Assembly: GCF_001953355.1 (NCBI RefSeq) | Contig: NZ_MPIY01000017.1 | Location: forward strand, 289,782-353,781 | Direction: 5' to 3' | DNA: 64,000 nt | Origin: Polynucleobacter sphagniphilus | GTDB taxonomy: Bacteria; Pseudomonadota; Gammaproteobacteria; Burkholderiales; Burkholderiaceae | In this document: positions 1 through 8,000 of the stretch, one piece after another | Position numbering within the stretch: position 1 is the stretch's first letter | Layout: the number at the start of each line of letters is the position of its first letter | Translations under genes and position numbers: made by a program | The notes under the pieces: model-generated | The model's input: the letters and a program-made list of their open reading frames with translations, nothing else | Database searches by the model: none | What the model was told of the DNA's origin: nothing

Positions 1-1
1 T

Positions 2-208
2 AAGGATGGGGCATTCTTGGCGGAGGTTGGCAAGGACCAGAAAGTAGTATTTACTAAAGTGGTTATTGGCAGAGATTTTGGTCAAGAGGTTGAGGTTATT
101 GGCCCCATTACTTCTGAGTCAAAGATTGTGAATAACCCACCAGACTCACTCATCGCTGGTGAATTAGTGGTTCTTGCAAAAGAGCCCAAGGGTAATAAGG
201 CGAAATAG
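2..208 (+). CDS. RND efflux periplasmic adaptor subunit, C-terminal end (partial)
   Basis: The frame is open from the left edge and gives about 68 residues ending in KEPKGNKAK. The stretch reading VFTKVVIGRDFGQEVEVIGPI, then LIAGELVVLAKEP, resembles the membrane-proximal beta domain that ends AcrA/MdtA-type membrane fusion proteins, where successive strands follow the pattern 'V-x-V-G..G..VEV..GL..GE.VV'. Such adaptors join an inner-membrane RND pump to an outer-membrane channel. The stop codon lies one base before the ATG of the outer-membrane factor, so the two are co-transcribed and probably translationally coupled. The pump gene is not in the window and is presumably upstream. The substrate cannot be told from this fragment. 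Confidence 0.75.
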   Translation, partial: KDGAFLAEVGKDQKVVFTKVVIGRDFGQEVEVIGPITSESKIVNNPPDSLIAGELVVLAKEPKGNKAK

Positions 209-209
209 C

Positions 210-1619
210 ATGTCAAATAATATCCGTCGTTTATTTGGTATTGGACTGCTTAGCTTATGCTATGGATGTTCTTTTGCCCCTGATTACAAGCGTCCTGAAG
301 TGCAAATGCCAAGCGACTTCAAGGAGATTTCTCAAGGCTGGGTGGTGGCTAAACCTGCTGATCAGATGCAAAGAGGCTCTTGGTGGAAAAACTTTGGGGA
401 CCCAGTCCTAGACCAGCTTGTTGCAAAGACTGATGCTGGTAATTTTCAAATAGCGGCTGCGGTAGCGCGTTATGAAAATGCGAGTGCTTTTTTAGCCGTC
501 AACAACGCTGGCTTATATCCTCAGATTGCGGTTACTGGCGCCGCTACCGAGAATCGACAATCCGCCGGTCGACCACTGCGTGGCGCAAACCAGCCTAATA
601 TTTATGACAATAATTTTTTCGGTGGTTTGGCAACCTATGAGTTGGATTTGTGGGGTCGCGTTCGATCTGGCATTGATTCTGCATCCGCGTTAGCTCAAGC
701 AAGTCAAGAGGATTTAGAGTCAGTGCGTTTAATTATTCAAGCAGATTTGGTGAATAGTTACATTACTATGCGTGGCGTTGAATCTCAGCAGGCGATTTTG
801 CAGCGCGACCTAGATCTGTATCAGAAGCAGGCAGATTTAATGCAAAAACGCTATAAGGAGGGAATTAATTCTGGAGTTGATTTTTATCGTCTACAGGGCT
901 TGGTAGAAGCTGGGCGCATTCAAGAAAAAGCATTGCAAACGCGTCGAGCTCAACTTGAGCATGTGATTGCTGTGCTTGTGGGTGAATCGCCATCCTCCTT
1001 TTCCTTGCCCAGAGGTAGCGTTTCCGATTTCAAGCTCCCACCAATTGCAGTTTCGATTCCTTCTACATTGCTTGAGCGTCGGCCAGATGTCGCTTCTGCC
1101 GAGAGGAGGGTTGCAGCTAGTAATGCAGAAATTGGTGTGGCTCGCAGTGCATTTTTCCCAGTCATTTCGTTATCCGCTTTTGGTGGCTATCAAACCGCCA
1201 ATCAAGCCAATATCTTGGCGGCGCCTAATGCATTTTGGACGATTGGACCTTTGGCATTTTTAACGATTTTCGATGGCGGCAGAAGATCGGCTATTGTTGA
1301 TCAGGCAATTGCAAGGAATACCGAAAATACTGCGGTTTATAAAAATATCGTGCTATCAGCAATCAAAGAAGTCGAGGATGTTTTGGTTCAATTAAAGAAT
1401 CGCGAAGAATCTTTAATTAATGTCGAAAATAGCTTAATGTACTCAGATAAAACTTATAAAATTTCTACCGCAAGATATCGAGAGGGTATAGCTAGCTATC
1501 TCGAGATAGTTGACGCTGCTATTGAGAAATCAAAGTCTGAGACTATTAAAGTTGATTATCAGACTCAGTTATTGGTTGATCGAGTTTTGCTAATTAAGTC
1601 CTTGGGTGGCTACTGGTAA
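210..1619 (+). CDS. RND efflux outer-membrane lipoprotein, NodT/OprM family
   Basis: A 469-residue TolC-like outer-membrane factor. I chose the ATG at 210, preceded by AAGG, over an upstream TTG inside the adaptor gene, because it gives a clean lipoprotein signal: a basic start, a hydrophobic segment and a candidate acylated Cys20 followed by SFAPDYKRP. The lipobox is slightly unusual, with Cys at -3. The family hallmark NAEIGVARSAFFPVISLSAFGG lies in the second repeat half, and the paired coiled-coil/beta repeats suit a trimeric channel with a long periplasmic tunnel. It forms the exit duct for the adaptor encoded just upstream. A strong terminator follows, so this is the last gene of the efflux operon. 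The family call is firm; the exported compound is unknown. Confidence 0.9.
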   Translation: MSNNIRRLFGIGLLSLCYGCSFAPDYKRPEVQMPSDFKEISQGWVVAKPADQMQRGSWWKNFGDPVLDQLVAKTDAGNFQIAAAVARYENASAFLAVNNAGLYPQIAVTGAATENRQSAGRPLRGANQPNIYDNNFFGGLATYELDLWGRVRSGIDSASALAQASQEDLESVRLIIQADLVNSYITMRGVESQQAILQRDLDLYQKQADLMQKRYKEGINSGVDFYRLQGLVEAGRIQEKALQTRRAQLEHVIAVLVGESPSSFSLPRGSVSDFKLPPIAVSIPSTLLERRPDVASAERRVAASNAEIGVARSAFFPVISLSAFGGYQTANQANILAAPNAFWTIGPLAFLTIFDGGRRSAIVDQAIARNTENTAVYKNIVLSAIKEVEDVLVQLKNREESLINVENSLMYSDKTYKISTARYREGIASYLEIVDAAIEKSKSETIKVDYQTQLLVDRVLLIKSLGGYW

Positions 1620-1642
1620 AGTTTTTGATGGTCGGCTAAATG

Positions 1643-1673
1643 GCTAAATCCATCGGCCTGGATTTAGCTTTTT
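1643..1673 (+). terminator. Rho-independent terminator of efflux operon
   Basis: A perfect 10-bp stem (GCTAAATCCA at 1643-1652 against TGGATTTAGC at 1659-1668) closes a 6-nt loop and is followed by five T. It lies 24 bp after the outer-membrane factor stop. The octamer GGCTAAAT also occurs in tandem just 5' of the stem. Confidence 0.85.
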
Positions 1674-1700
1674 GGTTGGGCTTACCCCAAAAATGATTAT

Positions 1701-1709
1701 GGGGGGGGG
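1701..1709. repeat. Nine-G homopolymer in intergenic DNA
   Basis: Nine consecutive G follow an AT-rich stretch between the efflux terminator and the end of mscL. No gene or promoter depends visibly on it. The rest of 1674-1830 shows nothing I can name. Confidence 0.6.
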
Positions 1710-1830
1710 CTGCAGGCCGGGTTGCTGGAGCGAATCTTGGGTTTCATGAATGTAGGGCAATCGTCACAATCGCCCCTGCGTAAATAATAGCCATTAGATG
1801 GCAAGTGTTTCACCGAGCTATTTTTTGGAA

Positions 1831-2253
1831 TTATTTTTTAACGCTATCGCGAATTTCGCGTAGCAAAACAATATCTTCCGGGGTTGGGGCTGCTGGAGGA
1901 GCATCAATTACCCGAATTTTATTGACTAACTTAACCATTTGAAAAATCACAAAAGCTAGCAATGTAAAGTTAATTGAAATAGTGATGAAGTTGCCGTAGG
2001 CGAAAATGGGCACCCCTGCCTTTTTTAGTGCATCAAAGGTTCTGGGAACCCCTTCAGGAATACTGCCTAGAACTAAAAATAGGTTCGTGAAGTCAATATG
2101 ACCGCCTAATAGAGCTGAAATAACAGGCATCACGATGTCATGGACCAGCGAGTCGACAATTTTCCCAAATGCGCCACCAATAATGACACCGACTGCTAAG
2201 TCAATGACATTGCCTTTCACCGCAAAGTCCCGAAATTCTCTTAAAACACCCAT
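1831..2253 (-). CDS. mscL: Large-conductance mechanosensitive channel MscL
   Basis: A 140-residue protein, the usual MscL length. It begins [37 protein letters not shown], the conserved amphipathic helix plus pore-lining TM1 with its glycine-rich packing face. A second membrane segment (about residues 72-106) and a charged C-terminal helix ending EIRDSVKK follow. It forms a homopentameric inner-membrane pore that opens under extreme membrane tension and vents solutes during hypo-osmotic shock, which suits a freshwater organism. The start is supported by AAGGAAAG about 7 nt upstream on the minus strand. It is transcribed alone, divergently from petA. Confidence 0.97.
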   Translation of the reverse strand: MGVLREFRDFAVKGNVIDLAVGVIIGGAFGKIVDSLVHDIVMPVISALLGGHIDFTNLFLVLGSIPEGVPRTFDALKKAGVPIFAYGNFITISINFTLLAFVIFQMVKLVNKIRVIDAPPAAPTPEDIVLLREIRDSVKK

Positions 2254-2370
2254 AAATGCTTTCCTTTTAGATTTAATCGAGATTAACTCAAAATTACCCT
2301 ATAACTTTCTTGCATACCCATCTTTTTACTTTAAAATCCTACCTTTAAGCAATTTCCACCCATAAATGCT
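2247..2370. repeat. 14-bp direct repeat pair flanking the mscL/petA intergenic region
   Basis: CACCCATAAATGCT occurs identically at 2247-2260 (overlapping the mscL start codon) and at 2357-2370 (just upstream of the petA Shine-Dalgarno), exactly 110 bp apart. Both copies are followed by a T-rich stretch and TTTTAG/TTTAGG. It may be a short duplication or a shared regulatory site. Confidence 0.6.
2310..2337 (+). promoter_or_regulatory. Candidate sigma-70 promoter for petABC
   Basis: TTGCAT (2310-2315), 16-bp spacer, TAAAAT (2332-2337), about 50 bp upstream of petA in the only gap between the divergent mscL and petA genes. Called by consensus match only. Confidence 0.5.
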
Positions 2371-2389
2371 CTTTTTAGGAATTTTGTAA

Positions 2390-2992
2390 ATGAGTGACAA
2401 GCCCTGTATGGACAAGGATCGCCGTAATTGGTTGATCGCTACTTCTGCTGTTGGAGGCGTAGGCGCAGCCGCTGCTCTCTACCCATTTGTTGACAGTTTT
2501 GAGCCTTCTGAGCGCGCTAAGGCCGCTGGTGCTGCTGTTGAGATTGATATTACAGGTATGAAGCCTGATGAGATGCGGGTTGTAGAGTGGCGTGGAAAGC
2601 CGGTTTGGGTAGTGCGTCGTACTCCTGAGCAGGTTGCTGAGCTTTCTAAGATTGATGGCGAATTGGCTGATCCAGACTCATTGCGTGATCCAGCTCAATT
2701 TACCCCACCCTATGCCCAGAACCAATGGCGTTCTATCAAGCCTGAATATCTTGTTGTTGTTGGCATCTGTACTCACTTAGGTTGCTCCCCAAATGCTAAA
2801 TTTGAGGCGGGCCCACAACCATCTTTACCAAACACTTGGCCGGGCGGCTTCCTTTGCCCATGCCATGGCTCCACATTTGATATGGCAGGCCGCGTATTTA
2901 AAAACAAACCAGCCCCAGATAACCTTGAAGTCCCTCCGCACATGTACTTGAGCGACACCAAGATTCTGATTGGCGATGATAAGAAGGCCTAA
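2390..2992 (+). CDS. petA: Ubiquinol-cytochrome c reductase, Rieske iron-sulfur subunit
   Basis: A 200-residue Rieske protein of the cytochrome bc1 complex. It passes an electron from ubiquinol to cytochrome c1 on the periplasmic face. The N-terminus has a twin-arginine-like motif (DRRNWL, residues 10-15) and one hydrophobic anchor (about 15-35), as expected for Tat export of a folded Fe-S protein. The two cluster-binding boxes are intact: CTHLGC (127-132) and CPCHGS (156-161), supplying two Cys and two His ligands. AGGAA precedes the ATG. First gene of petABC; petB starts 10 bp after its stop. Confidence 0.97.
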   Translation: MSDKPCMDKDRRNWLIATSAVGGVGAAAALYPFVDSFEPSERAKAAGAAVEIDITGMKPDEMRVVEWRGKPVWVVRRTPEQVAELSKIDGELADPDSLRDPAQFTPPYAQNQWRSIKPEYLVVVGICTHLGCSPNAKFEAGPQPSLPNTWPGGFLCPCHGSTFDMAGRVFKNKPAPDNLEVPPHMYLSDTKILIGDDKKA

Positions 2993-3002
2993 GGAGAGAT
3001 AA

Positions 3003-4403
3003 ATGGCATTTCACGAAAAAGAAGTCCCGGCAAACGCTCCAGCCGCTCAGAAATTAATGGCTTGGATTGACTCACGCCTGCCTGTAACTGAGGCCTTTAA
3101 AAGGCATATGAGTGAGTATTACGCTCCAAAGAATTTGAATTTCTTCTATATTTTTGGCGCCTTAGCAATTGTTGTTTTAGTCATTCAGATTCTCACTGGT
3201 ATTTTTTTGGTGATGAACTACAAGCCTGATGCAGCAAAAGCATTTGAGTCCGTTGAATACATCATGCGAGAAGTTCCATGGGGCTGGTTGATTCGCTACA
3301 TGCATTCCACTGGCGCTTCTATGTTCTTTGTGGTGGTTTATATGCATATGTTCCGCGGCTTGATCTACGGGTCATATCGCAAACCACGTGAATTAATCTG
3401 GATTTTTGGTTGCGCAATCTTCTTGTGCTTGATGGGTGAAGCATTCTTTGGCTACTTGCTGCCATGGGGCCAAATGTCCTATTGGGGCGCTCAAGTGATT
3501 GTGAACTTGTTTTCCGCCATTCCATTTATTGGACCAGACCTCTCTTTGTGGTTACGTGGCGACTATGTTGTAGGCGACGCAACGCTAAATCGCTTCTTTG
3601 CATTCCACGTCATTGCTATTCCATTGGTATTGATTGGTTTGGTCGCAGCACACATTCTTGCTTTGCATGAAGTTGGCTCGAATAACCCAGATGGCGTTGA
3701 AATCAAAGATACATTGGATTCACAAGGCCATCCAGTGGACGGCATTCCTTTCCACCCCTTCTACAGTGTGCATGATGTGATGTATTTGGGCGGCTTCTTG
3801 ATGATTTTTGCTCTTATCGTATTCTTTGCTCCAGAGATGGGCGGTTACTTTTTAGAGGCCAATAACTTTATTCCAGCTAACCCTTTCCAAACCCCTCCGC
3901 ATATTGCTCCAGTTTGGTATTTCACGCCTTTCTATTCGATGTTGCGTGCAACAACGACCAGCTTTTTATTGCCTTTGTGGATTTTCTTGGCCTTAATCTT
4001 GGCGATGTTTGCTAAGAGTGCTAAGCAGTGGAAAACAAAAGGCCTCTGTCTAGCAATCGCACTGGTATTGGCTGCCGGTTTCCATTTCTTTGATGCCAAA
4101 TTCTGGGGCGTGGTGATTATGGGTGGCTCGGTGGTAATCATGTTCTTCTTGCCATGGCTTGATCACTCACCAGTGAAATCTATTCGTTACCGTCCACAAT
4201 TCCATAAATATATCTATGGCATCTTCGTGGTCTGTTTTGTGATTTTGGGCTATCTTGGCATTCAGCCACCATCACCTATGTTTGAGAAGCTTTCTCAGGT
4301 TTGTACTATTTACTACCTGGGCTTCTTCTTAGGAATGCCGTTTTGGAGCAAGCTTGGTACATTCAAGCCAGTTCCAACACGCGTTACTTTTAAGTCACAT
4401 TAA
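3003..4403 (+). CDS. petB: Ubiquinol-cytochrome c reductase, cytochrome b subunit
   Basis: A 466-residue polytopic membrane protein, the full mitochondrial-type cytochrome b (N- and C-terminal parts fused) that carries the quinol oxidation and reduction sites and two b hemes. Visible landmarks are the heme-helix histidines around WLIRYMHSTGASMFFVVVYMHMFRG, the GYLLPWGQMSYWGA loop, and the second pair in FFAFHVIAIPLVLIGLVAAHI. The Qo-site sequence is present as PPHIAPVWYF rather than being centred on a clear PEWY, which fits the 'P-x-W-Y' form seen in this region. GGAGA lies before the ATG. It sits between petA and petC in the usual operon. Confidence 0.97.
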   Translation: MAFHEKEVPANAPAAQKLMAWIDSRLPVTEAFKRHMSEYYAPKNLNFFYIFGALAIVVLVIQILTGIFLVMNYKPDAAKAFESVEYIMREVPWGWLIRYMHSTGASMFFVVVYMHMFRGLIYGSYRKPRELIWIFGCAIFLCLMGEAFFGYLLPWGQMSYWGAQVIVNLFSAIPFIGPDLSLWLRGDYVVGDATLNRFFAFHVIAIPLVLIGLVAAHILALHEVGSNNPDGVEIKDTLDSQGHPVDGIPFHPFYSVHDVMYLGGFLMIFALIVFFAPEMGGYFLEANNFIPANPFQTPPHIAPVWYFTPFYSMLRATTTSFLLPLWIFLALILAMFAKSAKQWKTKGLCLAIALVLAAGFHFFDAKFWGVVIMGGSVVIMFFLPWLDHSPVKSIRYRPQFHKYIYGIFVVCFVILGYLGIQPPSPMFEKLSQVCTIYYLGFFLGMPFWSKLGTFKPVPTRVTFKSH

Positions 4404-4434
4404 TTCAGACACCAAAGAGATATTAGGAACTAGT

Positions 4435-5208
4435 ATGAAACGAATTCTGCAAACTTGGATGGGCGTCTGCCAAGCAACGGTTTTGGTTGCTGCCCTGGGT
4501 TTTGGTGTTGCCGCAAATGCAAATGAAGGCGGCTTCCCATTGGATGCTGCACCGAATCGCGTGAGCAGTAATGCCTCATTACAAAATGGCGCAAAGTTGT
4601 TTGTGAACTATTGCTTAAATTGTCACGCGGCAGCAAGCTTGCGTTACAACCGCTTGCGTGACATTGGTTTGACTGATGAAGAAATCAAAGATAACTTGAT
4701 TTTGAATGACGCCAAGGTGGGTGATTTGATGACCATCTCCATGACACCAAAAGAAGGCAAATTGTTCTTCGGCAAAAATCCTCCAGACCTGTCGGTTGAG
4801 GCGCGTGCTAGAGGTACTGATTGGTTGTATACCTACTTCCGTACTTTCTACAAAGACGACAATACACAAACTGGTTGGAATAATTTGGTTTATCCAAACG
4901 TTGGTATGCCGCATGTTTTATGGCAACTTCAGGGTATTCGTGCTGCGAAATTTGAGGAGAAGGCTGATCCTCATGAAGAGGGCAGAACTGAGAAAGTATT
5001 TATTGGCTTTGAGCAATTAACTCCAGGCACCATGAAGCCACAAGAGTATGACGATAATATTGCCGACCTGGTTTCTTTCATGTCTTGGATGGCTGAGCCA
5101 GCACAATTAGAGCGTAAGCGCCTTGGCGTTATTGTTCTATTGTTCTTGGCGATCTTTACTCTATTCGCTTGGCGTTTGAATAAGTCCTACTGGAAAGATA
5201 TCCACTAA
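4435..5208 (+). CDS. petC: Ubiquinol-cytochrome c reductase, cytochrome c1 subunit
   Basis: A 257-residue cytochrome c1. I use the ATG at 4435 (AGGAAC upstream) rather than start codons inside petB, because it gives a proper signal peptide ending near ANANEGGFP. The covalent heme site CLNCH is at residues 60-64, and a methionine axial ligand is expected further on. One C-terminal transmembrane helix (about 227-246, GVIVLLFLAIFTLFAW) anchors the periplasmic domain. It takes electrons from the Rieske centre and passes them to soluble or membrane cytochrome c. Its stop codon lies inside the hairpin of a terminator-like element, limiting read-through into sspA. Confidence 0.97.
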   Translation: MKRILQTWMGVCQATVLVAALGFGVAANANEGGFPLDAAPNRVSSNASLQNGAKLFVNYCLNCHAAASLRYNRLRDIGLTDEEIKDNLILNDAKVGDLMTISMTPKEGKLFFGKNPPDLSVEARARGTDWLYTYFRTFYKDDNTQTGWNNLVYPNVGMPHVLWQLQGIRAAKFEEKADPHEEGRTEKVFIGFEQLTPGTMKPQEYDDNIADLVSFMSWMAEPAQLERKRLGVIVLLFLAIFTLFAWRLNKSYWKDIH

Positions 5209-5227
5209 GAATAAGTGGATATCTTTT
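5194..5227 (+). terminator. Terminator-like hairpin overlapping the petC stop codon
   Basis: A 13-bp perfect stem (5194-5206 against 5214-5226) with a 7-nt loop, ending in TTTT. The petC stop TAA at 5206-5208 is within the structure. A weak U-run suggests partial termination or mRNA 3'-end protection between petABC and sspAB. Confidence 0.7.
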
Positions 5228-5278
5228 AAGAGCAGATTTAAAGCAGTAATTTGTAGTATTGATTAAGGAAATATATTT

Positions 5279-5890
5279 ATGATGGTGTTGTACTCGGGCA
5301 CAAATTGCCCATTCTCGCAACGCTGCCGTCTTGTGCTTTTTGAAAAAGGCATGGACTTTGAGATCCGCGATGTTGACTTGTTTAATAAGCCAGAAGACAT
5401 CTCGGTGATGAACCCATACGGCCAAGTTCCAATCTTGGTTGAGCGTGATTTAATTTTGTATGAGTCAAATATCATCAATGAATACATTGATGAACGTTTT
5501 CCGCATCCTCAGTTAATGCCGCCTGATCCTGTAGCGCGTGCTCGTGCACGATTGTTCCTCTTCAATTTTGAGAAAGAGCTATTCGTACACGTTGCTGCCT
5601 TGGAAAATGAAAAAGGCAAAGCTGCTGAAAAAGTTCATGAAAAAGCGCGTTTAGCTATTCGTGATCGCTTAACCCAGTTGGCACCTATTTTTGTAAAAAA
5701 TAAGTACATGCTCGGTGATGAGTTCTCTATGCTCGATGTTGCGATTGCCCCTTTGTTGTGGCGCCTTGAGCACTATGGCATTGATCTCTCACGCAATGCA
5801 GCACCCCTCTTAAAGTACGCAGAGCGTATTTTTAGTAGACCTGCCTACATTGAAGCATTAACACCTTCAGAGAAGGTAATGCGCCGCTAA
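5279..5890 (+). CDS. sspA: Stringent starvation protein A (GST-fold, RNA polymerase-associated)
   Basis: A 203-residue protein of the glutathione-S-transferase fold: a thioredoxin-like N-terminal domain (MVLYSGTNCPFSQRCRLVLFEKGMDFEIRDVDL, then PYGQVPILVERDLILYESNIINEYIDE) and a helical C-terminal domain (about 85-203). In E. coli SspA binds RNA polymerase and modulates promoters during starvation, and has no GST activity. AAGGAA is 8 nt before the first of two adjacent ATG codons. Petabc-sspA-sspB is a well-known gamma/betaproteobacterial gene order, which supports the name over a generic GST. Confidence 0.92.
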   Translation: MMVLYSGTNCPFSQRCRLVLFEKGMDFEIRDVDLFNKPEDISVMNPYGQVPILVERDLILYESNIINEYIDERFPHPQLMPPDPVARARARLFLFNFEKELFVHVAALENEKGKAAEKVHEKARLAIRDRLTQLAPIFVKNKYMLGDEFSMLDVAIAPLLWRLEHYGIDLSRNAAPLLKYAERIFSRPAYIEALTPSEKVMRR

Positions 5891-5910
5891 GCGGTTCATT
5901 CGCAGTCTGT

Positions 5911-6303
5911 ATGCTTGAGGTCCCAAGCAATAAACCCTACCTAATCCGTGCGCTACATCAGTGGTGTACGGATTTTGGTTTTACGCCCTTTATTGCCGTC
6001 TTTGTTGATTCAAGTGTAGAAGTTCCCATGGAGTTCGTTAAGAATGACGAAATCGTTCTTAATCTCTCGGTAGAGGCTTGCCATCAGCTACAGATGGAGA
6101 ATGATTGGATCAGCTTTCAGGCTCGATTTGGAGGTGTTCCAAGAAAGATCATGGTCCCCGTGAGCCATGTTTTAGCTATCTATGCCAGAGAAAATGGGCA
6201 GGGCATGTCTTTCCCATTTGACCCAAAATCAGTCTCAAAAGATATAAAACCTGAGGTCGACACGGCAAAAACTGCCAGACCTAAGTTTACGATCGTGAAG
6301 TAG
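5911..6303 (+). CDS. sspB: ClpXP protease specificity-enhancing factor SspB
   Basis: A 130-residue SspB adaptor. The N-terminal domain (SNKPYLIRALHQWCTDFGFTPFIAVFVD... VEVPMEFVKNDEIVLNLS) is the conserved tag-binding fold. It recognises ssrA-tagged proteins from stalled ribosomes and delivers them to ClpXP. The acidic/proline-rich linker and a short basic C-terminal tail (ARPKFTIVK) correspond to the ClpX-docking peptide. It follows sspA by 20 bp. No clear Shine-Dalgarno precedes the ATG, so its translation probably relies on read-through from sspA. Confidence 0.94.
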   Translation: MLEVPSNKPYLIRALHQWCTDFGFTPFIAVFVDSSVEVPMEFVKNDEIVLNLSVEACHQLQMENDWISFQARFGGVPRKIMVPVSHVLAIYARENGQGMSFPFDPKSVSKDIKPEVDTAKTARPKFTIVK

Positions 6304-6321
6304 GTTAAAATATTACCCGTT

Positions 6322-6397
6322 GCCCCTTTAGCTCATCTGGTAGAGCAACTGATTTGTAATCAGTAGGTGGTCTGTTCGAGTCGGACAAGGGGCACCA
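6322..6397 (+). tRNA. tRNA-Thr(TGT)
   Basis: A complete 76-nt cloverleaf. The acceptor stem GCCCCTT pairs with AAGGGGC, the anticodon arm ACTGA/TCAGT carries loop TTTGTAA with anticodon TGT (threonine, ACA codons), and the T-arm is GTCTG/CGGAC around TTCGAGT. The 3' CCA is encoded. It lies alone, 18 bp after sspB. Confidence 0.97.
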
Positions 6398-6476
6398 CCA
6401 CTTCTCTAGCCTTACCACTGGCACCCTCCATTTCTTTTTTACTTATCTTTTGGTCTTCCTGGGATTTGGAAAATTT

Positions 6477-7982
6477 ATGAGTCTTGAAGTACAAATTCTT
6501 CTGAGAAATTCTTTGGAGCATATTCAGGCTAAGGAGTATGGCATTGCTCGTGAACTACTTCTAAAAGCCCAAAGCTTAGAGCCAGTCAATCCAGATGTCC
6601 TGCGATTTTTGAGTGTAGTAGCCGCACTGCAGTATGACTATGAAAATGCCCTAATATTTATTGATCACTGCATTGTTATAGCGCCTAGCAATGGAATTGC
6701 GCATAGCAATAGGGGAAATATTCTCAAAGAGCTCGGCAAATATGAGGAAGCTTTAATAGCGCTAGATCGAGCAATTGAGCTTGCGCCTGATTATGCTGAG
6801 GCATATAACAACAAGGGTAATGTACTGCAGGAGATGCGGCGCTACCAAGAGTCTTTGGCTTTATATGACAAAGCAATTTCCTTGCAACCAAATTATGCTG
6901 AGGCATACAGTAATAAGGGTAACGCTTTAGAGTTATTACGCCAGCATAATCAAGCCATTTGGCATTACGAGCAAGCTATCGCGATTAATCCCCGTTATGT
7001 CGATGCTTATTGGCATAAAGCGATGACTGAATTGCCGGGAGGAAATTTTTTAGCTGGTTGGCAAAATTATGAGGCGCGCTGGTTTAAAACGCATCCACTT
7101 CAATTTCGATATTCAGGGATAGCCAGACTTCAAAGTATTACAGATCTCGCTGGTAAAAAAATATTAATCTGGGCTGAGCAGGGCTTGGGAGATACCTTGC
7201 AGTTTTCTCGGTATATTCAAATGCTATCTAGTTTCGGTGCTCAAGTAACATTTGTTGTTCCCAAAGCATTACGAAAGGTGCTAAACGCCTTGAGTCAATT
7301 TTGCACACTTATCTCAGATGGGGAAGAGATTGATGAATCTCAATTTGAGTTTCAGTCGCCTTTATTGAGTTTGCCATTGGTATTTGGCACTACCCTAGAG
7401 ACAATTCCGGCGCAAATACCATATCTTGATTTTGATCATGACAAGAAAAATCTTTTTGCAAGAGAGCTTGGGACTTCGCAAAAGCTAAAAGTGGGCGTTA
7501 TATGGAATGGCGGATTTAGAGCAGATTCTCCGGAGCTATGGGCTATTAATAAGCGCCGCAATATAGAGCTTGATGTGATCTGCAGGCTTAAGGATGTGTC
7601 TGGTGTTGATTTCTATAGCTTGCAAAAAGGCAACCCCGCAGAGTCCGAGTTGCGAGCTAGAAAAGAGGAGCTTTGGCCAGATTTAATTAACTATGCGCAC
7701 CTTTTGAACGATTTTTCAGATACTGCTGCTTTAATGGAGTGCTTAGATTTAATCATCTCTGTTGATACCTCCTCAGCCCACCTTGCCGGAGCGCTCGGGA
7801 GACCAGTGTGGATTTTGAATCGCTATGATTCATGCTGGCGCTGGTTGCGAGGTCGGTCAGATAGCCCATGGTACCCAACTGCAAAAATCTATCAACAAAA
7901 TACACCGGGTGATTGGATTGGTGTCATAGAGGATGTCAAAGTAGATCTTGCATCCTTAGCTGCGGCACATTCAAAACGCTAG
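6477..7982 (+). CDS. TPR-repeat protein with C-terminal glycosyltransferase-9-like domain
   Basis: A 501-residue predicted cytoplasmic protein with no signal peptide. Residues about 10-180 are four to five tetratricopeptide repeats (for example YEEALIALDRAIELAPDYAEAYNNKGNVLQEM followed by near copies). Residues about 215-495 resemble the ADP-heptose/GT9-like fold often fused to TPRs: KKILIWAEQGLGDTLQFSRYIQML at the start and DLIISVDTSSAHLAGALGRPVWILNRYDSCWRWL near the end. This suggests a protein or glycan glycosyltransferase, or a degenerate scaffold; the acceptor is unknown. I prefer the ATG at 6477 to a TTG 27 nt upstream. No glycan genes surround it. Confidence 0.7.
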   Translation: MSLEVQILLRNSLEHIQAKEYGIARELLLKAQSLEPVNPDVLRFLSVVAALQYDYENALIFIDHCIVIAPSNGIAHSNRGNILKELGKYEEALIALDRAIELAPDYAEAYNNKGNVLQEMRRYQESLALYDKAISLQPNYAEAYSNKGNALELLRQHNQAIWHYEQAIAINPRYVDAYWHKAMTELPGGNFLAGWQNYEARWFKTHPLQFRYSGIARLQSITDLAGKKILIWAEQGLGDTLQFSRYIQMLSSFGAQVTFVVPKALRKVLNALSQFCTLISDGEEIDESQFEFQSPLLSLPLVFGTTLETIPAQIPYLDFDHDKKNLFARELGTSQKLKVGVIWNGGFRADSPELWAINKRRNIELDVICRLKDVSGVDFYSLQKGNPAESELRARKEELWPDLINYAHLLNDFSDTAALMECLDLIISVDTSSAHLAGALGRPVWILNRYDSCWRWLRGRSDSPWYPTAKIYQQNTPGDWIGVIEDVKVDLASLAAAHSKR

Positions 7983-8000
7983 CTTTTTGTATCTATAAGC

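Noticed and set aside
1701..1709. Phase-variation switch at the G9 run
   Set aside because: It lies outside any gene between two convergent gene ends, so length change would not switch expression.
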